A stretch of DNA of 64,000 bases from Comamonas badia DSM 17552 (GTDB lineage Bacteria; Pseudomonadota; Gammaproteobacteria; Burkholderiales; Burkholderiaceae_C), in contig NZ_AXVM01000008.1 in NCBI RefSeq assembly GCF_000484635.1, positions 1-64,000 of the forward strand, given 5' to 3'. The translations under genes were made by a program, and so were the position numbers. Shown piece after piece: positions 27,981-38,253 of the stretch; the first letter of the stretch is position 1; every line of letters starts with the position of its first letter. The notes beneath the pieces are model-generated. The model was given only the letters and a program-made list of their open reading frames with translations, was not told the DNA's origin and did no database searches.

Positions 27981-28331
27981 TCAGGCCATCGCGCCCGCCG
28001 CCTGCATCGTGGCGCGGCGCAGATCGGCCTGGTGGTCCTGCGTACGCGTCTTGTGGCGCACCACCTGGCGATCGAGCTTGTCCATGAGTTCGTCGATCGC
28101 GGCATAGAGATCGAAGTGGCTGGCCTCGGCGAACAGATCGGAGCCCTTGACGCGGACGTTGCATTCGGCGCGCTGGCGCTTTTCCTTTTCCTTCTGCTTC
28201 TCGACGGTGAGCAGGACCTTGATGTCCACCACCTGGTCAAAGTGCCGGATGAGACGTTCCAGCTTGGACGTGACGTAGCCGCGCAAGGCGGGGGTCACTT
28301 CGAGATGATGGCCGCTGATCGTCAAATTCAT
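27981..28331 (-). CDS. hpf: Ribosome hibernation-promoting factor (HPF/YfiA family)
   Basis: A 116-residue protein from MNLTISGHHLEVTPALRGYV (28331). A strong ribosome-binding site AGGAGAG lies 5 bp upstream. The fold is the short S30AE domain, with the conserved LERLIRHFDQVVDIKVLLTVEKQ and DLYAAIDELMDKLDRQVVRHK segments. It binds the 30S subunit and silences ribosomes in stationary phase. hpf often follows rpoN and precedes ptsN in proteobacteria. Here rpoN is absent and ptsN is 5 kb away, with ppk inserted downstream. Confidence 0.95.
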   Translation of the reverse strand: MNLTISGHHLEVTPALRGYVTSKLERLIRHFDQVVDIKVLLTVEKQKEKEKRQRAECNVRVKGSDLFAEASHFDLYAAIDELMDKLDRQVVRHKTRTQDHQADLRRATMQAAGAMA

Positions 28332-28410
28332 GAAACTCTCCTGTAGTTCACGGTGGAAGAATGCCGCCCGGTGCCGGGCGGCCGACGAACCTGTCCTGTC
28401 CCTTGGAGCC

Positions 28411-28439
28411 ACTATGCACCGGGAAGTTGCGCCGCGCAA
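28411..28439 (-). promoter_or_regulatory. Candidate sigma-70 promoter of hpf
   Basis: On the minus strand, TTGCGC (28439-28434), a 17-bp spacer and CATAGT (28416-28411) lie about 80 bp upstream of the hpf ATG. The match is moderate and was found by eye. Confidence 0.4.
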
Positions 28440-28547
28440 AGGACATCCGCCTGGCGCCAGTGGCTTTGCCCCGCAAGCGGTCGAAAAGACGGCACAATGG
28501 CGGGATTAGTCCGGGGTGCGGCGGTCTGCGTGGCACCGATTCGCACC

Positions 28548-29465
28548 ATGACAGACACCGCTTCCAACGCCCTGCACACCTCCCGCATCACCTCGCTGCC
28601 GCTCTTGGCGCGCGGCAAGGTGCGCGACAACTACGCGGTAGGCGACGACCGCATCCTGATGATCGCCAGCGACCGGCTCTCGGCGTTCGACGTGATCATG
28701 GGCGAACCCATCCCGGGCAAGGGCCAGCTGCTCACGCAGATGGCGCTGTTCTGGTTCGAGCGCCTCGCCCGCATCATTCCCAACCACCTGACGGGTGAAG
28801 CGCCCGAATCCGCCGTGACGGCCGAGGAACGGCCGCAGGTGCTGGGCCGCTCCATGCTGGTCCGGCGCCTGCAGCCCATCGCCATCGAGGCGGTGGTGCG
28901 CGGCTATCTGGCCGGCAGCGGCTGGAAGGAATACCAGGCGAGCCGCGAGGTCTGCGGCGTGCCGCTGCCCGCGGGCCTGACCAACGCGGCGCGCCTGCCG
29001 CACCCCATCTACACGCCCGCGGCCAAGGCGGCGTCGGGGCACGACGAGAACATCAGCTACGCGGCCACCGTGCAGATGGTGGGTGAGCCCCTCGCGGCAA
29101 AAATCCGCGACACCGCGATCGCGCTCTACGAGGCCGCCGCGGCGCATGCGCTGACCAAGGGGCTGATCATTGCCGACACCAAGTTCGAGTTTGGCCTGAC
29201 CTCCTCCGGCGCGCTGGTGCTGATGGACGAGGTGCTCACGCCCGACAGCTCGCGCTACTGGCCGGTGGAAGGGTACGAGGCGGCGCTGGCCGCCGGCGCC
29301 AACCCGCCGAGCTTTGACAAGCAGTTCGTGCGCGACTGGCTGGAGCAGGCGCTGGTGGACGGCAAACCCTGGAACAAGACCGCGCCGGCGCCCCACCTGC
29401 CGCAGGATGTGATCGCCAAAACGGCCGCCAAGTACCGCGAAGCCTTCGAGCGCCTCACCGCCTGA
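28548..29465 (+). CDS. purC: Phosphoribosylaminoimidazole-succinocarboxamide synthase (SAICAR synthetase)
   Basis: About 305 residues from [20 protein letters not shown] (28548). It joins CAIR and aspartate with ATP in purine synthesis. The N-terminal [38 protein letters not shown] and [30 protein letters not shown] are family hallmarks. The length is that of the longer single-domain PurC type. purE and purK lie 2 kb downstream on the same strand, separated by two minus-strand genes. Its last 11 bp overlap the 3' end of the convergent lipoprotein gene. Confidence 0.95.
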   Translation: MTDTASNALHTSRITSLPLLARGKVRDNYAVGDDRILMIASDRLSAFDVIMGEPIPGKGQLLTQMALFWFERLARIIPNHLTGEAPESAVTAEERPQVLGRSMLVRRLQPIAIEAVVRGYLAGSGWKEYQASREVCGVPLPAGLTNAARLPHPIYTPAAKAASGHDENISYAATVQMVGEPLAAKIRDTAIALYEAAAAHALTKGLIIADTKFEFGLTSSGALVLMDEVLTPDSSRYWPVEGYEAALAAGANPPSFDKQFVRDWLEQALVDGKPWNKTAPAPHLPQDVIAKTAAKYREAFERLTA

Positions 29466-30270
29466 GCGTGTCGGGCCGGGGCGCCAGCGGCGCCAGGCCG
29501 TCTTCCTGCGCTTCGAATTCCAGCAGGGCCTTGCCATCGCTGCCACGCAGTTCCAGGCGCCTGTCCTTCTGCCGGTAGGAGGCCACCTTGGCCAGGCGCT
29601 CGAAGAACGCGGCCTCGCTCAAGCCCCCATCCAGGCACAGGCGCAGTGACGCCGTCAGCGCGAGAAACCGCAGGGACCGGCCCTGCAGCTGGTAGCTGCC
29701 GTCAAAGCGGTTGCAGCCGCCCGAACCGCTGACCCGCGCCTCGGTGTCCTGCAGCAGCAAATGGGCGGGCCGTGCCTGCGCCGCGGGCCATCCGACGGGC
29801 GGGCCGCCGTCCGGGATTTCCACCAGGCGCCACCAGGTCTGGCGCAGCGCCACCGCCGCCTGGGCCTGCGCCGGCGCCACCGGCGCAAGCGGCACGTCGA
29901 CGCGGCGCAGCGCCGGGTCGAGCAGCACGACCACATCCTCGGGGCTGTGCAGGATCAGGCCGTCGCCCTGCGAGACGCTGGCGCGCACCGCGTGGCGCAG
30001 GCCCGGGGCGATCTCCGCCTGGCGGTAGGGCAGCAGCAAGGCATAGGGCGGGCTGCCGGCGTCATCGATGCGCTGGCGCGCCAGCACGACGGGGGGGGCG
30101 CCGTCGCCTGGCCATTGCAGCAGCGCGGCTTCAAAGACACTGTCCGGGGGCAGGCTGAGCGGCGCACGCGTGAGCGCGACCCCGCCGAGCAGCGCATCGG
30201 GCGGCGGCACGCTGGCACAACCGGCCAGCCACAGCGCCGCCAGCAGCAGCGCGGCGCCCGCCAGGCGCAT
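29455..30270 (-). CDS. META domain lipoprotein (YbaY/HslJ-like)
   Basis: A 271-residue lipoprotein with signal peptide and lipobox LAGC (Cys about residue 18). Residues 30-120 resemble a YbaY-type beta-sandwich ([13 protein letters not shown] ... ARQRI ... LPYRQAEI). Residues 140-250 form a META/HslJ-like domain with [19 protein letters not shown] and a conserved CLDG. The precise function is unknown; such proteins sit in the envelope and have been linked to stress resistance. The ATG overlaps the cnoX stop by one base, so they are translationally coupled. Confidence 0.8.
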   Translation of the reverse strand: MRLAGAALLLAALWLAGCASVPPPDALLGGVALTRAPLSLPPDSVFEAALLQWPGDGAPPVVLARQRIDDAGSPPYALLLPYRQAEIAPGLRHAVRASVSQGDGLILHSPEDVVVLLDPALRRVDVPLAPVAPAQAQAAVALRQTWWRLVEIPDGGPPVGWPAAQARPAHLLLQDTEARVSGSGGCNRFDGSYQLQGRSLRFLALTASLRLCLDGGLSEAAFFERLAKVASYRQKDRRLELRGSDGKALLEFEAQEDGLAPLAPRPDTLRR

Positions 30271-31163
30271 CAGCTGAGCACGACGCTCGAAAGCCGCCTG
30301 CGGTAGCTTGCCACCACCGGGTCTTGCGGCGGAATCTGGCCGTCGGCCACCTTGACCTGCGGCGGCTCGATCAGGTCGAGCACCGCGACATAGGCCTTGC
30401 GCGCGGCGTCCTCGCTCCAGGCCTTGTCGCGCATCAGGATTTCGAGCAGTTCGTCCATCGCGTCGGTCCAGCGCTGGCCGGCGATCAGGAATCGCGCACG
30501 CCCAAAACGCGCCGCAAAATCGCGTTTGTTGGTGGCAATTTTTGCATCGAATTCGGCAACAGCGCTTTGCCCGCCTGTAGTTTCAGCTACGAAATCGATG
30601 GCATTGATCCATAGCTGCAGCGCCGCCAGACGCCGTGAGATCTCGACCTTGGCCGCGACCGGGGCGAATGCCACCTTGGCGGCGTCAAGCTGGCCCTGCT
30701 GCAGCAGGCATTTCACCAGATCAAAGCGCGCGTCGTCATTGTCCGGCGCCGCCTCCACCGCGGCCTGCAGCGCTTCCAAGGCAGTGCCGGCGCCGGCCTC
30801 CTCCTCAAGAGCCTCGGCCGGCTCTTCGGGCATTTCACCGGCCGGCGGCAGATGCTTGTCCAGGAAGGCGCGCACCTGGCTCTCGGGCAGCGCCCCCATG
30901 AAGCCATCCACCGGCTGGCCGTTCATCATCAGCACCACCGTGGGAATGCTGCGCACGCCGAACATCGCGGCGAGCTGCTGCTCCTGGTCGGAGTCGATCT
31001 TGGCGAGCTTGAAGCGCCCGCCGTAGTCCGCCTCCAGCTTCTCCAATATGGGCCCCAGCGTCTTGCACGGGCCGCACCAGGGCGCCCAGAAATCGACGAG
31101 GACGGGGGTGGTCATCGAGGCGGCGATGACCTCGGCTTCAAAATTCTGCGTGGTGACATCCAT
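30270..31163 (-). CDS. cnoX: Thioredoxin-like co-chaperone (CnoX/YbbN family)
   Basis: About 297 residues from MDVTTQNFEAEVIAASMTTP (31163). A thioredoxin domain with active site WCGPC near residue 33 is followed by a TPR-like helical region from about residue 130. This two-part build is that of CnoX/YbbN, a holdase that hands clients to GroEL or DnaK. E. coli CnoX lacks the CxxC pair, so this homologue may keep redox activity. DNA for residues about 189-203 (VAETTGGQSAVAEF) is a family A repeat copy. Confidence 0.88.
   Translation of the reverse strand: MDVTTQNFEAEVIAASMTTPVLVDFWAPWCGPCKTLGPILEKLEADYGGRFKLAKIDSDQEQQLAAMFGVRSIPTVVLMMNGQPVDGFMGALPESQVRAFLDKHLPPAGEMPEEPAEALEEEAGAGTALEALQAAVEAAPDNDDARFDLVKCLLQQGQLDAAKVAFAPVAAKVEISRRLAALQLWINAIDFVAETTGGQSAVAEFDAKIATNKRDFAARFGRARFLIAGQRWTDAMDELLEILMRDKAWSEDAARKAYVAVLDLIEPPQVKVADGQIPPQDPVVASYRRRLSSVVLS
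30553..30597 (-). repeat. Family A repeat inside cnoX
   Basis: The coding strand reads GATTTCGTAGCTGAAAC, then TACAGGCGGGC and AAAGCGCTGTTGCC. The AGCTG left motif and the AAGCGCTG right motif are in the family spacing. It is translated in frame within the TPR-like region of CnoX. Confidence 0.6.
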
Positions 31164-31300
31164 GGCAATCCATTCCTGCAAAGGCGCGATGCGCCCGATT
31201 GTCTGGCAAACCCTTAGTGTGCAACATCACGCAAGCTGCAGGCGCGGGTCACTAAAATCAAGGGCCTTGCACCGCATGGCGCGCTTCTCGCGCCCCCACC

Positions 31301-31798
31301 ATGAACTCCATCGACATCGGCGTCGTCATGGGCTCTTCCAGCGACTGGGAGACCCTGCAGCACGCCGTCGCCCTCCTGCAGCAATTCGAGATCACGCACG
31401 AGGCGCGCGTGGTCTCGGCCCACCGCATGCCCGACGCGATGTTCGCCTATGCCGAAAACGCCGCGGCGCGCGGCCTGAAGGCCATCATCGCCGGCGCCGG
31501 CGGCGCGGCCCACCTGCCGGGCATGCTGGCGGCCAAGACCACGGTGCCGGTGCTGGGCGTGCCGGTCGCCAGCCGCCATCTGCAGGGCGTGGACTCGCTG
31601 TATTCCATCGTGCAGATGCCCAGGGGCGTGCCGGTGGCGACGTTTGCCATCGGCGCCGCGGGCGCGGCCAACGCGGCGCTGTTTGCCGTGGCGCTGCTGG
31701 CCAATGAGCGCCCCCTGCTGCGCGAGCGTCTGCAAGCCTTCCGGACCGAGCAGACCGCGGCGGCGCAGGCGATGGCGCTGCCGCCGGTGGCGCCATGA
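31301..31798 (+). CDS. purE: N5-carboxyaminoimidazole ribonucleotide mutase
   Basis: A 165-residue class I PurE with the signature GSSSDWETLQHA at residues 11-22, SAHRMPDAMFAYAENA near 43, and the glycine-rich GAGGAAHLPGMLAAKTTVPVLGVP segment. It converts N5-CAIR to CAIR in purine synthesis. The stop overlaps the purK start (ATGA), so the two are coupled. The region upstream (31164-31300) separates it from divergent cnoX and contains a -10-like TAAAAT at 31253-31258. Confidence 0.96.
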   Translation: MNSIDIGVVMGSSSDWETLQHAVALLQQFEITHEARVVSAHRMPDAMFAYAENAAARGLKAIIAGAGGAAHLPGMLAAKTTVPVLGVPVASRHLQGVDSLYSIVQMPRGVPVATFAIGAAGAANAALFAVALLANERPLLRERLQAFRTEQTAAAQAMALPPVAP

Positions 31799-32958
31799 GC
31801 CACGGCGTGATCCTGCCCGGCGCGACGCTGGGGGTGCTGGGCGGCGGGCAGCTCGGGCGCATGTTCGTGCATGCGGCGCAAGGCATGGGCTACTTCACGG
31901 CGGTGCTCGACCCGGATACGGACAGCCCGGCGGGGCGCGTGAGTCATCACCACATCCGCACCGGCTACGAAGACCCGCAAGGCCTGGCCGAATTGGCACG
32001 CCTGTGCGCGGCGGTGACGACCGAATTCGAGAACGTCCCCGCTGGGGCGCTGCAAACCCTGGCGCGCGCGCTGCCGGTGGCGCCCGCGGCCGAAGCGGTG
32101 GCGATCGCCCAGCACCGGGCGCGCGAGAAGGCCCATTTCGTGCGCTGCGGCGTGCCGGTGGCGCCGCATGCCGTCATTGAATCCCCCGAGCAGCTCGCCG
32201 CGGTGAGCGCCACCCTGCTGCCCGGCATCCTCAAGACCGCGACGCTGGGCTATGACGGCAAGGGCCAGGTGCGCGTGGGCACGCCGCAGGAACTGGCGCC
32301 CGCATGGGAGCAGCTGCGGCGCGCGCCCTGCGTGCTGGAAAAGCGCCTGCCGCTGGCGTTTGAATGCTCCGTCGTGCTGGCGCGCGGGCAGGATGGCACG
32401 GTGGTGCACCTGCCGGTGCAGCGCAACCTGCACCGCGACGGCATCCTCGCCGTGACCGAAGTGCTGGAAGAAAGCATGCCCGCAGCCTTTGCCGGCCAGG
32501 TGCTGGAGGCTGCCCGATCGATCGCCGACGGCATGGCCTATGTCGGCGTGCTGTGCGTCGAATTCTTCGTGCTGGCCGATGGGCGCCTGGTGGTCAACGA
32601 AATCGCGCCGCGCCCGCACAACAGCGGGCACTGGAGCATCGACGGCGCCGATGTCTCGCAATTCGAGCTGCAGGTGCGCGCCATGGCCGGCCTGCCGCTG
32701 GTGCAGCCGCGCCAGCACAGCCCCGCGCTCATGCTGAACCTGCTCGGCGACCTCTGGTTCACCCAAGGCACCAACGCCCGCACTCCGCCCTGGGACGCAG
32801 TGCTGCGCCTGCCCGGCTGCCATCTGCACCTGTATGGCAAGCTGGATGCCCGCGCCGGGCGCAAGATGGGGCACCTGACGGTCACCGGCAGCAGCAGCGC
32901 CGCGGTGCGTGCCACGGCGCTGCGCGCGGCGCAGATCCTCGGCATCGCACCCTTCTGA
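31795..32958 (+). CDS. purK: N5-carboxyaminoimidazole ribonucleotide synthase
   Basis: A 387-residue ATP-grasp enzyme making N5-CAIR from AIR, bicarbonate and ATP. The N-terminal GATLGVLGGGQLGRMFVHAAQGMGY motif, TTEFENVPAGAL, and LFVNEIAPRPHNSGH-type (VNEIAPRPHNSGHWSID) segment are hallmarks. It is translated from an ATG that overlaps the purE stop and is followed 3 bp later by the tsaC-like gene. Confidence 0.96.
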   Translation: MSHGVILPGATLGVLGGGQLGRMFVHAAQGMGYFTAVLDPDTDSPAGRVSHHHIRTGYEDPQGLAELARLCAAVTTEFENVPAGALQTLARALPVAPAAEAVAIAQHRAREKAHFVRCGVPVAPHAVIESPEQLAAVSATLLPGILKTATLGYDGKGQVRVGTPQELAPAWEQLRRAPCVLEKRLPLAFECSVVLARGQDGTVVHLPVQRNLHRDGILAVTEVLEESMPAAFAGQVLEAARSIADGMAYVGVLCVEFFVLADGRLVVNEIAPRPHNSGHWSIDGADVSQFELQVRAMAGLPLVQPRQHSPALMLNLLGDLWFTQGTNARTPPWDAVLRLPGCHLHLYGKLDARAGRKMGHLTVTGSSSAAVRATALRAAQILGIAPF

Positions 32959-32961
32959 ACC

Positions 32962-33960
32962 ATGATCCTGGACGGCACTCCCGACAGCTCGGTACAGGCG
33001 GCGGTGCAGGCGCTTGCCCGGGGCGACCTGCTCGGCCTGCCCACCGAAACCGTCTATGGCCTGGCGGCCGACGCCGACAACGAGGCCGCCGTCGCCCGCA
33101 TCTTCACCACCAAGGGACGGCCCGCGAACCACCCGCTGATCGTGCATGTGGCCGACGCCGGCGGCGCGCTGCACTACGCCGGCAGCCTTCCCACATTTGC
33201 CCAGCGGCTGATGGCCGCCTTCTGGCCCGGGCCGCTGACGCTCATCGTGCCGCGCCGCGAGGGCGTGGCGCGGGCCGCCGCGGGCGGGCAAGACAGCGTC
33301 GGCCTGCGCTGCCCGGCGCACCCGGTGGCGCAGCGGGTGCTTGCCGCCTGCGCCGCGCACCAGCCGGCCATCCGGGGCCTCGCGGCGCCCAGCGCCAACC
33401 GCTTCGGCCGCGTCAGCCCCACCACCGCCCGGCATGTGCAGGACGAGTTCGGCGATGCGCTGCTGGTGCTCGATGGCGGCGCCTGCAGCGTCGGCATCGA
33501 ATCGACCATCATCGACTGCACGCGCGCCGCCCCCGTGCTGCTGCGCCCCGGCATGCTGTCGCGCGAGCGGCTCTCCAGCGCCTGTGGGCAGCGGGTTCTA
33601 CTGAAAGAGGAGCTGCCAGCGCATGAACCACGGGCGTCAGGCACACTTTTGATGCACTATGCCCCCAGGGCAACGGTCCGCCTGATGAACGCCCAGGAAC
33701 TGCAGGCAGGCCTGGATCTGCTGGGCGAAGACGCAGCGCACGTGGCCGTCTACGCCCGCAGCCCCCTGCGCGCCACGGCAAGGCACCGGCTGCTGCGGCG
33801 CATGCCCGATGACTCCGCGGCCGCCGCACGGCAATTGTTCGCCCAGCTGCGCGCGTTCGACGATGCCGGCGCGCACCTGATCTGGGTCGAAACACCCCCC
33901 ACCGACACCGAATGGGACGGCGTGCGCGACCGGCTGCAGCGCGCGGCTGCGGCGCGCTGA
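32962..33960 (+). CDS. L-threonylcarbamoyladenylate synthase (Sua5/YwlC/TsaC)
   Basis: A 332-residue protein with an N-terminal YrdC domain (residues 5-205: LPTETVYGLAADADNEAAVARIFTTKGRP with the KGRP nucleotide motif) and a C-terminal Sua5 domain, so it is the long Sua5-type form. It makes threonylcarbamoyl-AMP for tRNA t6A modification. It is directly downstream of purK. DNA for residues 213-229 (KEELPAHEPRASG), at the hinge between the two domains, is a family A copy. Confidence 0.92.
   Translation: MILDGTPDSSVQAAVQALARGDLLGLPTETVYGLAADADNEAAVARIFTTKGRPANHPLIVHVADAGGALHYAGSLPTFAQRLMAAFWPGPLTLIVPRREGVARAAAGGQDSVGLRCPAHPVAQRVLAACAAHQPAIRGLAAPSANRFGRVSPTTARHVQDEFGDALLVLDGGACSVGIESTIIDCTRAAPVLLRPGMLSRERLSSACGQRVLLKEELPAHEPRASGTLLMHYAPRATVRLMNAQELQAGLDLLGEDAAHVAVYARSPLRATARHRLLRRMPDDSAAAARQLFAQLRAFDDAGAHLIWVETPPTDTEWDGVRDRLQRAAAAR
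33598..33651 (+). repeat. Family A repeat inside the Sua5-type gene
   Basis: The DNA reads CTACTGAAAGAGGAGCTGCC, then AGCGCATGAACCACGGGC and ends GGCACACTTTTG. Both ends and the AGCTGCCAGCGC core match the family. It encodes the interdomain linker, a place tolerant of sequence change. Confidence 0.65.
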
Positions 33961-34013
33961 TCCGGGCCCGGAGCACCGTTTACACTCGCTGCTTCTATTC
34001 GGAGAACGACCCC

Positions 34014-35000
34014 ATGTCAGCACCTTGGTTGCGCCGCACCCTGCTTGCGGCGGCCTGCGCATCGACCGCCTGGCTCGCCGCCTGCGGCTCCAGCGTCGTC
34101 GACGGTTTCAAACCCCAGCGCATGATCGCCTTTGGCGACAGCATGGCCTATCTCGGCGACGCATCCGGCAACGGCCGCTACACCGTGAACGACGCCAGCG
34201 TCAACAACTGGACGGTACAGGTCGCGCAGCGCTACGGCCTCACGCTCGCCTCCAGCGCCGCCGGCGGCCTGAGTTTCGCCCAGGGCAATGCACGCATCAC
34301 CGCCAAGCCCGACGCCGCGGGCAACGCCGGCACGCCCACGGTCAGCGAACAGGTCGATGCCTTCCTCGCCACCCAGACGGTGCTGCCGGGCGACATGGTG
34401 CTGATCGGCGCCGGCACCGCCGATCTGATCGTCGGCATGGTGGCCGTGCAGGCAGGCACGCAGACGGCGGACCAATACCTGGCGCAGGTGCGGCAGGCAG
34501 GCGCAGACCTGGCCGCGCAGGTGCGCCGCCTGGCCAGCGCCAACCTGCATGTGGTCGTCAGCGGCGTCTACCGCCTGGGCCGCACCCCCTGGGCCGCGGC
34601 CTTGGGACAAAGCGACAGCAACAGCAACACCAGCCTGCTCACGCAGGCCAGCGATGCCTTCAACGCCAGCCTGCTGCTCAAGATCGAAGACCTGGGCGCG
34701 CGCGTGCGCTACGTGGAAATGGCGGGTTACGTCAACCCCATCGACGACAGCGTGCACCGCCCGTACAACTACATCGGCTTCGCCAACAGCACCAACCCGG
34801 TATGCACCTCGACGGATTCCGGGGCGGGCATCGGCACCGGCACGGGCCAGGTCAATTCCGCGCTGTGCACCAGCAACACGCTGGTCCCCGGAGCCGATCC
34901 CACCACCTACGAATTCGCCGACAGGGTCTACATCTCGCCGGCCTCGCAGCGCCAGCTGGGCGACCACGCGTTCAACGACGTGCTGCGCGAGACCTGGTGA
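34014..35000 (+). CDS. SGNH/GDSL-family lipoprotein (putative esterase)
   Basis: About 328 residues from an ATG with a GGAG site 9 bp upstream. A signal peptide ends in lipobox WLAACGSS (Cys about residue 23). The GDSL block I is MIAFGDSMAYLGD with the catalytic serine near residue 43. Block III is weak (GAGTADLIVG). The Asp/His pair fits ADRVYISPASQRQLGDHAF near the C-terminus. It is probably an envelope-anchored esterase or lipase-like hydrolase; the substrate is unknown. A strong terminator follows. Confidence 0.85.
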   Translation: MSAPWLRRTLLAAACASTAWLAACGSSVVDGFKPQRMIAFGDSMAYLGDASGNGRYTVNDASVNNWTVQVAQRYGLTLASSAAGGLSFAQGNARITAKPDAAGNAGTPTVSEQVDAFLATQTVLPGDMVLIGAGTADLIVGMVAVQAGTQTADQYLAQVRQAGADLAAQVRRLASANLHVVVSGVYRLGRTPWAAALGQSDSNSNTSLLTQASDAFNASLLLKIEDLGARVRYVEMAGYVNPIDDSVHRPYNYIGFANSTNPVCTSTDSGAGIGTGTGQVNSALCTSNTLVPGADPTTYEFADRVYISPASQRQLGDHAFNDVLRETW

Positions 35001-35015
35001 TTTTTTGCGCCGCCC

Positions 35016-35049
35016 CATGAAAAACGCGCTCTTGGGCGCGTTTTTCATG
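35016..35049. terminator. Bidirectional terminator between the GDSL gene and gap
   Basis: A perfect 14-bp stem (CATGAAAAACGCGC / GCGCGTTTTTCATG) has a six-base loop. The arms contain A5 on the left and T5 on the right, so both convergent transcripts meet a GC stem followed by T's. It lies 15 bp past the GDSL stop and 22 bp past the gap stop. Confidence 0.85.
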
Positions 35050-35071
35050 CAAGCCCGGCTCCGGGCCGTTC

Positions 35072-36103
<1,032 letters not shown>

Positions 36104-38140
36104 TCATTTGCGGCGTGCCAGCGCCGCCTGCACGGTCGCGGCGACGTTCTCCGCCGTGAAGCCGAAGTGCGGCAGCAGCACCTTGGCCGGCGCCGACTCG
36201 CCGAAGCTGTCGATGCCGACCACCGCCGCGCAGCCGTATTTCCACCAGCCTTCGCTCACGCCCATCTCCACCGCGATGCGCGGCAGGCTGTCGGGCAGCA
36301 CCAGCTTTTTGTATTTCACCGTTTCACGGTCAAATGCGGTTGTACTCGGCATGGATACAACGCGGACAGCTATCTTTTTGATTGCGAGCAGCTTTTGCGC
36401 CTCCAGCGCCAGATGCACCTCCGAGCCGGTCGCGATGATCACCGCCTGCGCCTTTTTCTTCAGGCCGGCATCCTGCGGTTCGGCCAGGACATAGGCGCCG
36501 CGCGCGATGTCGCCCAGCGCCTTCTTGGGCAGATAGGGCAGGTTCTGGCGGCTGAGCAGCAGCGCGGTGGGCCGATGCGCATTGCTCAGCGCCACGCTCC
36601 AGGCCACGGCGGTTTCGGCCGTGTCGGCCGGGCGCCAGACATCCAGGCCCGGAATCAGCCGCAGGCTGGCGGTGTGCTCCACCGGCTGGTGCGTCGGGCC
36701 ATCCTCGCCCAGCCCGATCGAGTCGTGCGTGAACACATGCACCACGCGCTGCTTCATCAGCGCGGCCATGCGGATGGCATTGCGGCTGTAGTCGCTGAAG
36801 GTGAGGAAGGTGCCGCCGTAGGGGATGAAGCCGCCGTGCAGCGCGATGCCGTTCATGATCGCGGCCATGCCGAACTCGCGCACGCCGTAATTGATGTGGC
36901 GTCCGCCCTGCCCGGCCTCGTTCTTCAGCACCGCACCCGCTGCGTCAAAGCGCAGCTGCGGCGTGCTCCTGGTGTTGGTGAGATTGGAGCCGGTCAGGTC
37001 GGCGCTGCCGCCCAGCAGCTCGGGAATCTTCGCGGTCAGGGCCTCCAGCGTGATCTGGCTCGCCTTGCGGCTGGCGACGGTCTCGCGTTTGGTGTGCGCC
37101 TCCACCACCGCATCCACGGCGGTCTGTGCAAAGTGCTTGGGCAGCTCGCCCGCCATGCGGCGCGTGAACTCCGCGGCCATCTCCGGGTACGCCGCAGCGT
37201 AGGCGGCAAAGCGCTGGTTCCAGGCCGCCTCGCGCGCAGCCCCGGCCGCCTTGGCATCCCAGTCGGCATACACCTCTGCAGGAATCTCGAACGGCGCGTG
37301 GTTCCAGCCCAGCGCCGCGCGCGTGAGGGCGATTTCATCGACGCCCAGCGGCTCGCCGTGCGCCTTGGCGGTATCCGCGCGGTTGGGACTGCCGTGGCCG
37401 ATGTGGGTCTTGCAGATGATGAGCGTGGGGCGCTCCGTTTCTTCGCGCGCCTGCGCGATGGCGGCGTCCACGACATCCGGATCGTGCCCGTCGATGGGGC
37501 CGATCACATTCCACTGGTAGGCATTGAAGCGCTGCGCCACGTCGTCCACGTACCAGGGGCTGACCTGGCCGTCGATGCTGATGCCGTTGTCGTCGTACAG
37601 CGCGATCAGCTTGTTGAGCTTCCAGGCGCCGGCCAGCGCGCAGGCCTCGTGGCTGATGCCTTCCATGAGGCAGCCGTCGCCCAGGAACACATAGGTATGG
37701 TGATCGACGATGGCATGGCCGTCACGGTTGAACTCGGCCGCCAGCAGTTTTTCGGCCAGCGCCATGCCCACCGCGTTCGTCACGCCCTGGCCCAGCGGGC
37801 CGGTGGTGGTTTCCACGCCCGGGGTCACGCCCACCTCGGGGTGGCCCGCCGTCCTGCTGTGCAGCTGGCGGAAATTCTTCAGCTCCGCCATCGGCAGGCC
37901 GTAGCCCGTCAGATGCAGCAATGCATAAATGAGCATGGAGCCGTGACCGTTGGAGAGCACGAAGCGATCGCGGTTGGCCCAGCGCGGGTGGGCCGGGTTG
38001 TGCGACAGGTGCCGCCCCCAGAGCGCCACCGCCATGTCGGCCATGCCCATGGGCGCGCCGGGGTGACCGGAATTGGCAAGTTGAACGGCATCCATTGCGA
38101 GCGCACGGATTGCGTTCGCCATCTGTCGAGAGTCCGCCAT
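36104..38140 (-). CDS. tkt: Transketolase
   Basis: A 678-residue thiamine diphosphate enzyme of the pentose phosphate pathway. It shows the N-terminal [21 protein letters not shown], the ThDP/metal motif [18 protein letters not shown] near residue 157, and the pyrimidine domain with [15 protein letters not shown] near residue 470. Start [19 protein letters not shown] is normal. Part of its C-terminal domain ([14 protein letters not shown]) is encoded by DNA with family A similarity. Confidence 0.97.
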   Translation of the reverse strand: MADSRQMANAIRALAMDAVQLANSGHPGAPMGMADMAVALWGRHLSHNPAHPRWANRDRFVLSNGHGSMLIYALLHLTGYGLPMAELKNFRQLHSRTAGHPEVGVTPGVETTTGPLGQGVTNAVGMALAEKLLAAEFNRDGHAIVDHHTYVFLGDGCLMEGISHEACALAGAWKLNKLIALYDDNGISIDGQVSPWYVDDVAQRFNAYQWNVIGPIDGHDPDVVDAAIAQAREETERPTLIICKTHIGHGSPNRADTAKAHGEPLGVDEIALTRAALGWNHAPFEIPAEVYADWDAKAAGAAREAAWNQRFAAYAAAYPEMAAEFTRRMAGELPKHFAQTAVDAVVEAHTKRETVASRKASQITLEALTAKIPELLGGSADLTGSNLTNTRSTPQLRFDAAGAVLKNEAGQGGRHINYGVREFGMAAIMNGIALHGGFIPYGGTFLTFSDYSRNAIRMAALMKQRVVHVFTHDSIGLGEDGPTHQPVEHTASLRLIPGLDVWRPADTAETAVAWSVALSNAHRPTALLLSRQNLPYLPKKALGDIARGAYVLAEPQDAGLKKKAQAVIIATGSEVHLALEAQKLLAIKKIAVRVVSMPSTTAFDRETVKYKKLVLPDSLPRIAVEMGVSEGWWKYGCAAVVGIDSFGESAPAKVLLPHFGFTAENVAATVQAALARRK
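36331..36381 (-). repeat. Family A-like segment inside tkt
   Basis: The coding strand has AAAAAGATAGCTGTCCGCG, then TTGTATCCATGCCG and ends CATTTGA. The left half matches family A closely. However, it encodes RVVSMPST, a conserved transketolase motif, so convergence by chance or gene conversion under selection are both possible. Confidence 0.45.
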
Positions 38141-38187
38141 GAGTTTTGCTCCTGCCTGAGGCAGAGGGTGAGAAATATGCGTAAATA

Positions 38188-38217
38188 ATTATATAAATGC
38201 CTTGTGCAAACAAGGCA
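38188..38217 (-). promoter_or_regulatory. Candidate tkt promoter with overlapping inverted repeat
   Basis: On the minus strand a perfect -10 TATAAT (38193-38188) lies about 50 bp upstream of the tkt ATG. A perfect 8-bp inverted repeat TGCCTTGT/ACAAGGCA with a 4-base centre (38198-38217) sits directly upstream and covers the spacer and the expected -35 position. It could be a repressor operator, or a terminator stem for mltA, since T-rich sequence follows it in that direction. Confidence 0.5.
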
Positions 38218-38253
38218 CTTGCTCGCTGCGGCGCAAGCGCAGAAGCGCAAATC

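Noticed and set aside
28353-28547. N-terminal extension of purC by 65 residues
   Set aside because: The extension is Arg/Cys/Trp-rich and unlike any PurC. The ATG at 28548 gives the normal family start.
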